Numbered from the stretch's first letter, positions 52,879 through 62,807 are shown. The stretch: DNA of 64,000 nucleotides from Syntrophaceae bacterium UBA2188 (GCA_002327985.1 DCVM01000058.1:48534-112533); one strand, 5' to 3'. Numbers and translations are program-made. The notes: generated from the letters alone by a model not told the origin.

Positions 52879-53166
52879 TTGGCAACCCATTTATCGGCCA
52901 TTAAAAGGGCAAGGCAAAATGAAAAAAGGAGGCTTCGAAACCTTCAAGTCAAATCGACAGTGAAATCCTCTATAAAAAAGGTGCGGAGTGCCATTGAGAA
53001 GAAGGATGCCGAAGGAGCTCAAAAGGCGTTGTTGAAGACCATCCCTCTCATCCAGAAGGCTCACTCAAAGGGTGTTTTCCATAAGAATACCTCTGCCAGG
53101 AAAATTTCACGGCTGACCTTGGAAGTCAACGCCTTATCTGCAAAGCGGACAGCGCATAGCACATAG
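52879..53166 (+). CDS. rpsT: 30S ribosomal protein S20
   Basis: The 95-residue protein starts at TTG 52879 with AGGAGG about five bases upstream; no ATG fits. It is Lys/Arg-rich and helical, with HLSAIKRARQNEKRRLRN and KGVFHKNTSARKISRL, as expected for S20. Initiation at a TTG is unusual for a ribosomal protein but may set its level. S20 is often autoregulated through its leader. Confidence 0.95.
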   Translation: MATHLSAIKRARQNEKRRLRNLQVKSTVKSSIKKVRSAIEKKDAEGAQKALLKTIPLIQKAHSKGVFHKNTSARKISRLTLEVNALSAKRTAHST

Positions 53167-53171
53167 GGAAA

Positions 53172-54185
53172 TCACTGAGGTCGGCAGAGGTCAATCACCA
53201 GCTTCTCCAATAAAAGATCCTTCGGCCCACGACTTCTCTTAATAGCTAAATCTGTCTGGTGACACTTTAGAATCCCTTCCCGAAGCGAGACTTCAGAGAA
53301 ATTCTTCCCCTGCTCTATTAATTTCTTAACATTCCAAGGCGAAGTCCTCAGTTCTTTGGCCAATTCTCCCGCATCCCGATGGTGAAGGCTCATCGCTTTG
53401 ATGACCAGCATACTCCAATACTGTTTTGCCATCATGCTTAAGAGCAAGGGGATGGGATCGCCAAACTTCGATCCCTCTTCTTCTTTTCTAAAAACGATGG
53501 CCTTTGACTCAATTGCTTTCTCCAAAATTCCAAGGGCCCTTTCCAAGTTTTGATGACCAATAGCATCCGTTAAATCGAAGACTGTACCGACTTTCATGTC
53601 CGTGGTCATTTCTTCCACATCGGAAAGCTCGATGGTGCGTTTTCCCCCAACACTCAGATAAACTTTCTCCAGGGAATTGTCGATATCGTAAAGGTGATCT
53701 CCAACGACCCCTACCAAATAGTCTGCTGCTTCCTCCGAAAGTGTTTTCCCTTTTTCCTTCATTCGGGTCTTGATCCAGGAAGCTAAGCTCCTACCCTTTA
53801 ATCTTGGGTATTCGATCATCTTCCCAACCTGTTCAATCTCTTTCCTATGTTTTTTCCATGGGCCTATCGTCTGGCCTTCAAGGACGAGACAGGTGCTGGG
53901 AGAAGGTCTTTGGATATATCCCATCAACATCTCTGCCTTTTCTTCATCCATATGGTCGGCTTTACGGACGAGAACAAATCGATACCGAGAAAACATCGGA
54001 AGGGTTTGCGCCGTCTGGATGATCTCCTGAATGCTGTGCTCTTCGCCATGGAAAAGGTGGAAGTTCAATCCCCTCTCTTTTTGGGAAAGAGTTTGGTCTA
54101 TGAGTTTCTGGATTTCCTCCTCAATGAGGTATTCCTCAGGACCATAAAGAAAAGAGACAGGATAAATATTTGAGTGAATTTTCAT
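53172..54185 (-). CDS. holA: DNA polymerase III delta subunit
   Basis: The 337-residue protein follows the HolA family (YPVSFLYGPEEYLIEEEI at the start, FRKEEEGSKFGDPIPLLLSM in the middle, and a C-terminal collar domain). It is the clamp-loader arm that opens the sliding clamp. It is convergent with rpsT, six bases apart. Length is normal. Confidence 0.93.
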   Translation of the reverse strand: MKIHSNIYPVSFLYGPEEYLIEEEIQKLIDQTLSQKERGLNFHLFHGEEHSIQEIIQTAQTLPMFSRYRFVLVRKADHMDEEKAEMLMGYIQRPSPSTCLVLEGQTIGPWKKHRKEIEQVGKMIEYPRLKGRSLASWIKTRMKEKGKTLSEEAADYLVGVVGDHLYDIDNSLEKVYLSVGGKRTIELSDVEEMTTDMKVGTVFDLTDAIGHQNLERALGILEKAIESKAIVFRKEEEGSKFGDPIPLLLSMMAKQYWSMLVIKAMSLHHRDAGELAKELRTSPWNVKKLIEQGKNFSEVSLREGILKCHQTDLAIKRSRGPKDLLLEKLVIDLCRPQ

Positions 54186-54228
54186 GAGAAATGAAGAATG
54201 ATGTGTCTCTCACTATCTAATACTATGT

Positions 54229-55401
54229 CTATGGCAAACCTTTCATTTTCCGGCTTCCCTCATAGAGATCATACTCCAACAATCTGCACTCAATCGGACC
54301 GTTATAGAAAGTCGTCCTCCTCTTTGTCCTTAATCCCACCCTCTTGGCCAGGTCAAGATTGCCGGTAAAAACATATCCTCTATATTCTTGACATTTCTTT
54401 TTAAAAAAATCGCCAATACGCCTATAGGTCTCCCCGAGTTTTTCTGTTTCTCCCATCCGTTCTCCATATTCTGGATTTAAGATCACCACTCCTCCTCCGT
54501 TTGGGACCGGTGTCTCTGAAAAATCGCAGACTCCAAACTCAATGAAACGATCCACGCCCGCTGTCATCGCATTTTTTTTAGCCGATTCAACCGCCTGTTG
54601 ACTGATATCCGTGAGAATGATCCTCCCATTCAACCAATCTTTTGCTTCTGCTCTTATCTTCCTGCGGAGACCCTTCCAAAAGGATTCATCAAATCCCTTC
54701 AAATGCATAAAGCCATAATTACTCCTTAACAAACCTGGAGCTCTTCCCAGGCCCATCCATGCTGCTTCGATGGCAAGCGTGCCACTGCCACCCATGGGAT
54801 TAATAAAATTTCCATCTCCCTTCCAGCCGGTTGCCTGGACAACCGACGCGGCAAGGGTTTCCTGCATAGGTGCCTTGAGAGGAATCATTCGATATCCACG
54901 TTTGGAGAGGGTCTCTCCGGATGTATCAAGAAAAACTTGGGCAGCATTCCCTCTCCAGTAAAGATGAACGACAATTCTATTTTTTTCAGACCCCGTATCA
55001 GGCCTGCGTCCCCGTTTCTCTTTCATCCTATCCACAACGGCATCCTTGCATTTCACATTTGCAAATCTCGAATCTTTAATGGTCGGGTTAAAAACAGAGG
55101 AAGTGACAGAGAAATAACTATCCTCCGGAATATAATCTTCCCAACTGATCCGGGAGATCCTTTTATAAAGATCGTCGGGTGTCTTAGCGCTGAATGACTC
55201 AATCAGAAAAAGAACTCGCTGCCCTGTCCGGATCAGAAGGTTTAACCTTTGAATATCCTCCATGGTTCCCTCTGTCTCAACCTCTGCACTCCCCGCAGAT
55301 AAGATCGGAAACCCCAAAGATACAATCTCCTGCCTCAAAAAAGGTGGAGCTCCCTTTGCACAGGTGATAACGATTCTACTCTTTTTCAACCAAAAAGACA
55401 T
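54229..55401 (-). CDS. THUMP-domain rRNA N2-guanine methyltransferase (RlmL-like)
   Basis: The 390-residue protein has a THUMP domain (~45-165) followed by a UPF0020 methyltransferase domain (FINPMGGSGTLAIEAA motif I, TDISQQAV, then NPEYGERMGE). The catalytic (N/D)PPY motif reads NPEY here, so the second Pro is Glu. Motif I has NPMGGSGT instead of DPMCGSGT. Both changes are conservative enough to permit binding but may alter activity. RlmL, Trm14 and similar enzymes modify 23S rRNA or tRNA; the target is not certain. Confidence 0.88.
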   Translation of the reverse strand: MSFWLKKSRIVITCAKGAPPFLRQEIVSLGFPILSAGSAEVETEGTMEDIQRLNLLIRTGQRVLFLIESFSAKTPDDLYKRISRISWEDYIPEDSYFSVTSSVFNPTIKDSRFANVKCKDAVVDRMKEKRGRRPDTGSEKNRIVVHLYWRGNAAQVFLDTSGETLSKRGYRMIPLKAPMQETLAASVVQATGWKGDGNFINPMGGSGTLAIEAAWMGLGRAPGLLRSNYGFMHLKGFDESFWKGLRRKIRAEAKDWLNGRIILTDISQQAVESAKKNAMTAGVDRFIEFGVCDFSETPVPNGGGVVILNPEYGERMGETEKLGETYRRIGDFFKKKCQEYRGYVFTGNLDLAKRVGLRTKRRTTFYNGPIECRLLEYDLYEGSRKMKGLP

Positions 55402-55443
55402 AAAACTCCACGGAAAGAACCGAACAGGTTTTTTGGGAACCTG

Positions 55444-56367
55444 TTAAAGTGCTTCGGGTGTAAAGGCAACGACGTCGTCAATCTTTTCGGCGTCAAGAAA
55501 AACCATGACCAAGCGATCCACCCCGAGCGCTATGCCCGCCGAGGGAGGCATATCGCCCAGCTCAGCTAAAAATCTTTCCGGCAGTGAATACATGGATTTG
55601 CCAAAAGATTGACGGGTTGCATTTTCAGCATGAAATCGCCTTCTCTGCTCTTCCGAATCAATCAGTTCCGAAAAACCATTGGCTAACTCCAACCCGCCGA
55701 TATAAAGCTCAAAACGTTCTGCAACCGCTTGATTTTCCTGCTTCAGCCTTGCCAACGCCCCCCGCTCGGCAGGATAATCATAAATAAATGTAGGTTTTTT
55801 TAAGCCCAGTTTTGGCTCAATCTCCTGAACGATGATCTCATCAAACAAGTTTTGCTCCAAGGCTTTGGTCAGTGTGGTCTTTGAATAATAATGAAATGCC
55901 TCTTCAACGGAAATTCTGTTCCAGGGCCCGAAAAGATCGATCTCGAAGCCACGGTAAATGATCTGTTGTCCTAATCCAATTATGGTCGCGACATCTTGTA
56001 TTAATTCCTCACAATCCTCCATCAATGAATGATAGTCCGCCTCTGCTCGATACCATTCCAGAAGAGTAAATTCAGGGAGATGCAAATTTCCTCGTTCCCT
56101 TTCTCTCCAACATCGGCAGATTTGAAAGATTTTCTCAAATCCTGCTGCCATCATCCTCTTCATGCAAAGTTCAGGTGAGGGTTGGAGAAACCAGGCCCCG
56201 GAAGGGGTGGCGTCAATATGGGATTCGGGTGCGGGAGTGGGGATTCGATGAGGAGTCTCTATTTCGAGAAAACCCTTTCCAATAAAAAACTGTCTCATCC
56301 CTTGTAGGATGTGTGCCCTCTGCTGAAGGGCCTTTTCACGTCTTGCGAGTGACCAGTTTTTCCCCAC
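55444..56367 (-). CDS. epmA: elongation factor P--lysine ligase
   Basis: The protein (about 307 residues from the GTG at 56367) resembles the catalytic core of class II lysyl-tRNA synthetase without an anticodon domain: motif 2 FQICRCWRERERG and motif 3 GIALGVDRLVMVF. That is EpmA, which beta-lysylates EF-P. The GTG follows AAGAG by seven bases and starts directly after the efp stop; a TTG at 56415 would overlap efp by 44 bases. Adjacency to efp supports the function. No EpmB-like aminomutase gene is in the window. Confidence 0.9.
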   Translation of the reverse strand: MGKNWSLARREKALQQRAHILQGMRQFFIGKGFLEIETPHRIPTPAPESHIDATPSGAWFLQPSPELCMKRMMAAGFEKIFQICRCWRERERGNLHLPEFTLLEWYRAEADYHSLMEDCEELIQDVATIIGLGQQIIYRGFEIDLFGPWNRISVEEAFHYYSKTTLTKALEQNLFDEIIVQEIEPKLGLKKPTFIYDYPAERGALARLKQENQAVAERFELYIGGLELANGFSELIDSEEQRRRFHAENATRQSFGKSMYSLPERFLAELGDMPPSAGIALGVDRLVMVFLDAEKIDDVVAFTPEAL

Positions 56368-56371
56368 CAAC

Positions 56372-56935
56372 CTACTCTTTGACCCTTTTCGAAAATTGAC
56401 CGGTTCGAGTATCAAGGGTAATCAGCTCACCCTCTTCGACGAACGGAGGGACACGTAGTTCATAACCGGTTTCTAATGTTGCTGGTTTAAAATCCGCTTT
56501 GGAGGTGTCCCCTCTCACCCATGGTTCTGTCTTGATCACTCTGAGGTTGACAAAGTTCGGCAACTCAACACCAATGGCTTTGTCTCTGAACAAAAGGACC
56601 TCTACATTGAAATTTTCGACAAGAAAGTTTTTAGCGTCACCCAGAGACTCCTCACTGATAATGATCTGCTCGTAGGTCTCGTTATCCATGAAGTGATAGT
56701 GGTCGCCTTCTTTATAAAGAAATTGCATCGCTCGTTCTTCCAATAAAGCGGGCTCAAACGTATCTCCTTCACGATAGGTTCTATCCATGGTGAACCCTGT
56801 GATCATATTACGCAGTTTGGTCCGATAGAGGGCCTGTCCCTTGCCCGGTTTTGAAAATTCGAAAGCGGTCACGATGTAAGGTTCTTCATCAATAATGACT
56901 TTTAATCCTTTTCTCAAATCCGAAGCGGTATACAT
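56372..56935 (-). CDS. efp: elongation factor P
   Basis: The 187-residue protein has the three-domain EF-P layout and Lys 32 in KPGKGQA at the tip of domain I, the residue that EpmA modifies. EF-P relieves ribosome stalling at polyproline. It lies just upstream of epmA, so substrate and modifying enzyme are translated from one transcript. Length is normal. Confidence 0.96.
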   Translation of the reverse strand: MYTASDLRKGLKVIIDEEPYIVTAFEFSKPGKGQALYRTKLRNMITGFTMDRTYREGDTFEPALLEERAMQFLYKEGDHYHFMDNETYEQIIISEESLGDAKNFLVENFNVEVLLFRDKAIGVELPNFVNLRVIKTEPWVRGDTSKADFKPATLETGYELRVPPFVEEGELITLDTRTGQFSKRVKE

Positions 56936-56994
56936 AAATGGGTCTCCCCCCCAACCCTTACCCTCGATGGAGGGAAAGGACCGGGGGTGTTTGT

Positions 56995-57522
56995 TTAAAA
57001 ATTATAAAAAAAACGGTTTCTAATTCGCCCTGCTGCAAGTCTCCCTGCTTCTTGAATCGCACCTTGTTTATTTGCTTCGTTGACCAGACCACTGGAGGAA
57101 GCCCGATACCATGCGGTTTCAATAAACCCTTTTTCTTCCCAGAGGACCTCCCCCGTTTGCTTTTTGAGAGTTAAATCAAGTATCACGTTCACCTGATATT
57201 CCCTGACGAAACCAGATGAATCATAGGCCACTGAATAAATGGAAAAAGACTTGACCACCCCCTCTAAAATCGAGTCTGCGCCTGAACGGCTCAACACGTG
57301 AACCCTTCTATCCTGAATGAACTCTCTCAAAAAACCCTGAGTAAAAGGAACTTCAATCCCCGGTTCAAAGGTTTCATTCTTGAAGGTGGGAATGGCAATA
57401 GAATTCAGCCCAGGCGGAACATGTGTCTCTTTCCCGACCATCTGGTAACCGCAACCTGAAAGAAGGAGAAAGCATAAAAGGGTTACGGCTACGATGCCCG
57501 TATGGTTTAAGGGTAACGTCAT
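56995..57522 (-). CDS. lptE: LPS assembly lipoprotein LptE
   Basis: The ATG at 57522 is chosen for its GGAAGGA site and because a lipoprotein signal follows at once (LLCFLLLSGCGYQM; lipobox LSGC, Cys about 24). The protein (175 residues) matches LptE family features: IPTFKNETFEPGIEVPFT and then RRVHVLSRSGADSILEG. It plugs LptD in the outer membrane and aids LPS transport. Position downstream of leuS is typical in Desulfobacterota and other proteobacteria. Confidence 0.9.
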   Translation of the reverse strand: MTLPLNHTGIVAVTLLCFLLLSGCGYQMVGKETHVPPGLNSIAIPTFKNETFEPGIEVPFTQGFLREFIQDRRVHVLSRSGADSILEGVVKSFSIYSVAYDSSGFVREYQVNVILDLTLKKQTGEVLWEEKGFIETAWYRASSSGLVNEANKQGAIQEAGRLAAGRIRNRFFYNF

Positions 57523-57601
57523 CGGTCCTTCCGCCACTCTCTTTAGCGTTTGACGATACAGACTTCTTAACCCTAACCGAAAACAAAGGCTCGTTATGGT
57601 A

Positions 57602-60199
57602 TCAGCAGACAATGTTAACCAGCTTTTTGGGGACCAGGATCACCCGCTTGATTTCTTTCCCTTCCACTAACTTCTGAATCCTCTCACTTTTCAACGCCCA
57701 AACTTTTACTTCTTCTTCTCCATAGGAGACAGGGATGGTCATCCGATCTCTCAATCTTCCATTTATCTGAATGACAATCAATATTTCATCTTCCAAGATG
57801 GCGTCTGGGTCGTAGTCAGGCCATTGGGTTTTCATGATGGATTCTTGAAATCCTAATGCCTCCCAGAGCTCTTCTGCAAAATGGGGGACAAAGGGTGAGA
57901 GCAAAACAACGACCATCTCCATGGCCTCACGGATCACTTTCCTTGACCTCTCATCGGTGCTGTCTTTCAGTGCTGAAACATAGATCTCATTCACCAACTC
58001 CATAATGGCACTAATCGCCGTGTTGAGATGGAATCGTTCAATGTCTTCGGTAACCTTTTTAATCGTCCTGTGGGTCTTCTGCCGTAAAGCCTTCTGATCT
58101 CCTGCCAGAACGACCCCAAAAGGAAGTGGTCTTATATTGAGGAGATGATGATGTTGTTCATAAATGAGTCTCCATACCCGATTGAGGAAACGAGCCGACC
58201 CCTCCACACCCTGGTCGCTCCAGTCCAGATCTTTTTCAGGGGGAGAGGCAAAAAGGCAAAACATCCTTGCCGTATCTGCACCATATTTCTCAATCAGGTA
58301 CTCAGGGTCCACCACGTTCTTCTTGGATTTGGACATTTTCTCAAGCCTTCCGATGGAGATCTGGCTGTCACACTTTTGACAATGGAGCTTTTCTCCCTGT
58401 AACGTCACCTCATCGGGAAAAAGATAACCGTCTTTGGGGCATTCGTATACCTCTTTGCAAACCATTCCCTGAGTCAAAAGGTTCGTAAAAGGCTCACTGA
58501 CACTGACCCATCCCATTTCTTTTAAAACCCGCGTAAAAAATCGGGAATAGAGAAGGTGCAGGATCGCATGTTCAATTCCTCCTATATACTGATCCACTGG
58601 CATCCAATAATCCACCCGCTTCTTCTCTAAAGGTCCTTTATCATAATCAGGGCATGCAAACCGGTCGAAATACCAGGAGGACTCGACAAAGGTGTCCATC
58701 GTATCGGTCTCTCTTTGAGCAGGCCCATTACATTGAGGGCATCGTGTCTCCACAAACTCCTTCAATCCAGTCAGGGGCGACTGGCCTGTCCCGGTGATTT
58801 CCACATGGGAGGGGAGGACAACAGGAAGATCTTTTTCTGGAACCGATACCGTTCCACATCGATCACAATAAATAATAGGAATGGGGGCCCCCCAATAACG
58901 CTGTCTCGAAATACCCCAATCTCTGAGGCGGTAACTGATCCGACTTCCACCAAGCCCCTTCTCTTCGAGATATTGTGCGATTTTTTCTCTTGCTCTAACG
59001 CTATCCATTCCATTAAACTGACCAGAATTAACCAGAAATCCTTCCCCTTCATAAGCTTCGGCCATGGTGTTGGCATCCAACGTTAGGTCCTCTGTCTGGA
59101 CCACAACAATCAAAGGGAGCCCGAATTTCTTCGCAAATTCGAAGTCCCTCTGGTCATGAGTTGGCACAGCCATCACCGCCCCGGTCCCATACTCCATCAA
59201 AACGAAATTGGCAACGAAGATAGGCATTCTCGCCTGGGTCAGAGGATTTAGGCAATAGCCCCCTGTGAAGATCCCCTCTTTTTCTGCGGTTTCAGCCGTC
59301 CTCTTTATCTTGTCCTGTCGTCTCATCCTTTCTACAAATTCTCGAACGGACTGTTCCTGGGCCGTCCCTTTTGACAGGCTCAAAGCAAGGGGATGTTCTG
59401 GTGCTAAACTCATGAATGTCGCTCCAAACACCGTGTCCTGCCGTGTGGTAAAGACCTTGATGACCTCTTTCGAATTCTCTAATGGGAAATGGATTTCAGC
59501 CCCGATGGACTTTCCGATCCAGTTGCGTTGCATGGTGAGCACGCGTTCCGGCCATCCCGGAAGTTTTTCGCACCATTCAAGAAGTTCTTCCGCATACTCT
59601 GTGATTTTGAAGAACCATTGGTCCAATTCTTTCTGGGTGACCCCGGAGTCATCGGCATGCCCCCGCCAGCATGTTCCATCACTCATCACCTGTTCGTTTG
59701 CCAAAACGGTCTTACAGATTTCGCACCAATTGACAAAAGAACGCCTCTTGTAGGCCAATCCCTTCTCATACATTTTTAAGAAGAAGAGCTGTTCCCATTG
59801 ATAATAGGAGACATCGCAGGTGGCAAACTCCCGATCCCAATCATAACTGAAGCCCATACGCTTCAATTGATTTCTCATGTAATCGATATTTTCGTAAGTC
59901 CATTTGGCAGGGTGAACTCCATGTTCGATTGCCGCGTTTTCCGCAGGCATGCCAAATGCATCCCAGGCCATGGGGTGTAGGACGTTAAAGCCTTTCATTT
60001 TCTTGTACCGGGCCACGACATCCCCGATGGAATAATTCCGTACATGGCCCATGTGAATTTTCCCCGAGGGATAGGGAAACATCTCAAGAAGATAATACTT
60101 CTTTTTCGTCGGATCCTCTGTAACTTTAAAAAGTTTTTGACGGTCCCAGATCTTCTGCCACTTTTCTTCGATCTCTTTGTGCTGATAACGCTGATTCAT
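57602..60199 (-). CDS. leuS: leucyl-tRNA synthetase
   Basis: The 865-residue class I synthetase has HIGH as HMGH (49-52), KMSKS, the CP1 editing domain (MEYGTGAVMAVPTHDQRDFEF) and the C-terminal anticodon and tail domains. Zinc-knuckle cysteines are seen (CEICKTVLANEQV). Within CP1, the stretch HPLALSLSKGTAQEQ is encoded partly by DNA that resembles a widespread TTTGAGCCTGTCAAAAGGGA repeat; length is otherwise normal. Confidence 0.97.
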   Translation of the reverse strand: MNQRYQHKEIEEKWQKIWDRQKLFKVTEDPTKKKYYLLEMFPYPSGKIHMGHVRNYSIGDVVARYKKMKGFNVLHPMAWDAFGMPAENAAIEHGVHPAKWTYENIDYMRNQLKRMGFSYDWDREFATCDVSYYQWEQLFFLKMYEKGLAYKRRSFVNWCEICKTVLANEQVMSDGTCWRGHADDSGVTQKELDQWFFKITEYAEELLEWCEKLPGWPERVLTMQRNWIGKSIGAEIHFPLENSKEVIKVFTTRQDTVFGATFMSLAPEHPLALSLSKGTAQEQSVREFVERMRRQDKIKRTAETAEKEGIFTGGYCLNPLTQARMPIFVANFVLMEYGTGAVMAVPTHDQRDFEFAKKFGLPLIVVVQTEDLTLDANTMAEAYEGEGFLVNSGQFNGMDSVRAREKIAQYLEEKGLGGSRISYRLRDWGISRQRYWGAPIPIIYCDRCGTVSVPEKDLPVVLPSHVEITGTGQSPLTGLKEFVETRCPQCNGPAQRETDTMDTFVESSWYFDRFACPDYDKGPLEKKRVDYWMPVDQYIGGIEHAILHLLYSRFFTRVLKEMGWVSVSEPFTNLLTQGMVCKEVYECPKDGYLFPDEVTLQGEKLHCQKCDSQISIGRLEKMSKSKKNVVDPEYLIEKYGADTARMFCLFASPPEKDLDWSDQGVEGSARFLNRVWRLIYEQHHHLLNIRPLPFGVVLAGDQKALRQKTHRTIKKVTEDIERFHLNTAISAIMELVNEIYVSALKDSTDERSRKVIREAMEMVVVLLSPFVPHFAEELWEALGFQESIMKTQWPDYDPDAILEDEILIVIQINGRLRDRMTIPVSYGEEEVKVWALKSERIQKLVEGKEIKRVILVPKKLVNIVC

Positions 60200-60222
60200 G
60201 CTGTTCCTCGAATTATAGTTAT

Positions 60223-60289
60223 TAGGTCGGAGTTCGTAGTTCGGAGTCTATAATTTATATCTCTGAACTCCTAACTCTAAACTCCAAAC
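60223..60289. repeat. GGAGTT/AACTCC intergenic repeat, copy 2
   Basis: GGAGTTCGTAGTTCGGAGT can pair with ACTCCTAACTCTAAACTCC across an AT-rich centre, forming a long imperfect hairpin between leuS and argG. It is related to 17532-17596. Confidence 0.55.
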
Positions 60290-60292
60290 TAT

Positions 60293-61495
60293 TTATTCCC
60301 TCATCATCTTTCGGATTCGGAGTCTCAGGGCATTTAGTCGAATGAACCCCTCGGCATCCTTCTGATCATAGACGGTATCCTTCTCAAAGGTGGCAAAGGC
60401 CCCGTGATAGAGGGATTTTTCAGACTTCCTCCCGATCACAATGCAGTTTCCTTTGTAGAGTTTCAGGCGGACCGTTCCGGTCACATCCTTCTGCGTCTCA
60501 TTGATCACCTTCTTTAAAATTTCCATCTCGGGTGAAAACCAGTATCCATAATAAATCAACTCTGATATCTTGGGGATCAGACTATCTCGAAAATGCATCA
60601 CCTCCCTGTCCATGGTGATGGATTCCATGGCGCGATGGGCGATATGGAGGATCGATCCTCCTGGCGTTTCATAGACCCCTCGTGACTTCATTCCCACATA
60701 CCGATTTTCCACCATATCGACCCGGCCAATTCCGTTACAACCTCCAAGCTCATTCAACTGAGCCAATAGTGCGGCCGGTGAGAGTGGCTTTCCGTCAATC
60801 CGTTTCGCAACACCATCTTCAAAATCGATTTCAATCACCGTCGGGTGGTCCGGTGCCTTTTCAGGCGAAACAGAGAGGATAAACATATCCTCGGGAGGTG
60901 AGGACCAAGGGTCCTCCAAAATCCCTCCTTCGAAACTGATGTGTAGAAGGTTTCGGTCAGAGGAGTAAGGTTTTTCTTTGCTTACAGGAATGGGAATCCC
61001 ATTTTCTCGGGCATAAGCGATGAGATCCTCTCTCGATTTAAATCCCCATTCCCTCCAAGGAGAGATCACCCGTACATAAGGATTCAGGGCATAGTAAGTT
61101 AATTCAAATCGAACCTGGTCATTTCCCTTTCCTGTGGATCCATGAGCCACAGCGTCTGCTCCCTCTAATTGGGCGATCTCCACCTGCCTCTTAGCAATTA
61201 AAGGCCGCGCAATCGATGTGCCAAGAAGATAAGTTCCCTCATAGATGGCATTGGCCTTGATGGCAGTAAAGACATAATCTCGAACGAATTCCTCTCTAAG
61301 ATCTTCAATGTAGATTTTACTGGCTCCCGTGGCAATAGCTTTCTCTTCTAAATGGTCGATTTCTTCAGCTTGCCCAACATCTGCCGTAAAAGCAATCACC
61401 TCACACCCATATTCATTTTTCAACCATTTCAGAATGATGGAGGTATCCAACCCTCCAGAGTAAGCCAGAACGACTTTCTTCACAACCCCTTTCAT
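60293..61495 (-). CDS. argG: argininosuccinate synthase
   Basis: The 400-residue protein has the N-type ATP pyrophosphatase motif AYSGGLDTS (residues 10-18) and SIARPLIAKRQVEIA, plus GSTGKGNDQVRFE. It joins citrulline and aspartate in arginine synthesis. It is downstream of argD; neither argF nor argH is adjacent. Confidence 0.97.
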   Translation of the reverse strand: MKGVVKKVVLAYSGGLDTSIILKWLKNEYGCEVIAFTADVGQAEEIDHLEEKAIATGASKIYIEDLREEFVRDYVFTAIKANAIYEGTYLLGTSIARPLIAKRQVEIAQLEGADAVAHGSTGKGNDQVRFELTYYALNPYVRVISPWREWGFKSREDLIAYARENGIPIPVSKEKPYSSDRNLLHISFEGGILEDPWSSPPEDMFILSVSPEKAPDHPTVIEIDFEDGVAKRIDGKPLSPAALLAQLNELGGCNGIGRVDMVENRYVGMKSRGVYETPGGSILHIAHRAMESITMDREVMHFRDSLIPKISELIYYGYWFSPEMEILKKVINETQKDVTGTVRLKLYKGNCIVIGRKSEKSLYHGAFATFEKDTVYDQKDAEGFIRLNALRLRIRKMMRE

Positions 61496-61564
61496 GAAAT
61501 CCTCCCCTTCTATTTCGGATTTGGTAATTCAGATTTTGGAATGTTAACTCCGGCACTAATAATC

Positions 61565-61584
61565 CCTGCCTACCGGCAGGCAGG
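61565..61584. repeat. CCTGCCTACCGGCAGGCAGG palindromic repeat, copy 1
   Basis: CCTGCC-TACC-GGCAGG forms a 6-bp stem in a 20-base word identical to 63871-63890. It fills the argD-argG gap. A degenerate relative occurs at about 52829-52846. Confidence 0.85.
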
Positions 61585-61596
61585 CGCATTCCGCAA

Positions 61597-62790
61597 TTAA
61601 GAAACTCTTTTAAACACCTCTCCCAAGGCCCTGACCACTTGATCAATTTCTTCCCGGGTCACAATCAGTGGGGGAAGAAATCGGAGCACATTTCCCATGG
61701 TGCAATTGATGAGGATATTTTTCTTTAACATCTCATGGACCATGGAACTCCCATCTATTTTCAACTCCATCCCGAGGATGAGCCCTTTCCCCCGAACTTC
61801 TTTAACAAAAGGAAATTTCTCCTTGATTTCCTCAAGCTGTAAGAAGAAATAATCTCCCACCTCTTGACAATTTTTTAACATCCCCTCTTCGAGGATGGCG
61901 GTCAAGGCGGCTACGCCGGCTGCGGTAGCCAAAGGATTTCCTCCAAAGGTTGAGGCATGGTCCCCGGGCTTGAAACTGTCCGCAATCTTTTTTTTGATTA
62001 ACAGAGCGCCAATGGGAACCCCTCCCGCCAAGGATTTTGCCAAGGTGAGTACATCGGGCTCAATCCCATCATGCTCATAAGCAAAAAGTTTTCCAGTGCG
62101 GCCCATTCCCACCTGAACTTCGTCAAAGATGAGGAGAACCCCCCTCTCATCACAAATTTCCCGAAGAGCCCGAAGATACCCCTCTGAAGGACAGTTCACC
62201 CCTCCCTCTCCTTGTATGGGTTCCAACATGACCGCACAGGTTTTCGAATCGATGGCCTTCTTCACTGCCCCGATATCATTGAAGGGGATATATTTGAACC
62301 CTGGCATTAGGGGAGCATAGCCCTTGTGATACTTCTCCTGAGCGGTGGCGGTCAAGGTCGCCAAAGTCCTTCCGTGGAAAGACCGCTCCATCGTGATTAT
62401 TTCGTATCGCTCCTCACCCACCTTTTCTTTGGCATATTTCCGTGCTAATTTCATCGCCCCTTCATTGGCTTCGGCCCCGCTGTTACAGAAGAAGACTTTA
62501 TCGGCAAAAGAGTGCCCACAGAGGAGAGAGGCTAATTGAATTTGTGGTTCAATATAATAGAAGTTTGAGACATGGATCAGCTTTGCGGCTTGATCTTGAA
62601 TAGCCTTAACGACTTTCGGATGGCAGTGTCCCAAATTGCAAACCGCCAATCCCGAGACAAAATCGAGATATTCCTTGCCGTCCAAGTCCCAGACCCGAGT
62701 CCCCTTTCCTCTCACCAATAGAATGGGATAACGGGCATAAGTATTGGCTACATATTTTTCTGATAAGCTCATCCAGGCCTGAGAATCCAT
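61597..62790 (-). CDS. argD: acetylornithine aminotransferase
   Basis: The protein (397 residues from the ATG at 62790, MDSQAW, the position where family members begin) is a class III PLP aminotransferase: SGAEANEGAMKLAR, FDEVQVGMGRTG, and the PLP Lys in LAKSLAGG. It converts N-acetylglutamate semialdehyde to N-acetylornithine. A further 22 codons are open upstream, but they run through an ATTCCA repeat and are probably untranslated. It follows argB. Confidence 0.94.
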   Translation of the reverse strand: MDSQAWMSLSEKYVANTYARYPILLVRGKGTRVWDLDGKEYLDFVSGLAVCNLGHCHPKVVKAIQDQAAKLIHVSNFYYIEPQIQLASLLCGHSFADKVFFCNSGAEANEGAMKLARKYAKEKVGEERYEIITMERSFHGRTLATLTATAQEKYHKGYAPLMPGFKYIPFNDIGAVKKAIDSKTCAVMLEPIQGEGGVNCPSEGYLRALREICDERGVLLIFDEVQVGMGRTGKLFAYEHDGIEPDVLTLAKSLAGGVPIGALLIKKKIADSFKPGDHASTFGGNPLATAAGVAALTAILEEGMLKNCQEVGDYFFLQLEEIKEKFPFVKEVRGKGLILGMELKIDGSSMVHEMLKKNILINCTMGNVLRFLPPLIVTREEIDQVVRALGEVFKRVS

Positions 62791-62807
62791 CCGTACCATC
62801 CATTGGA

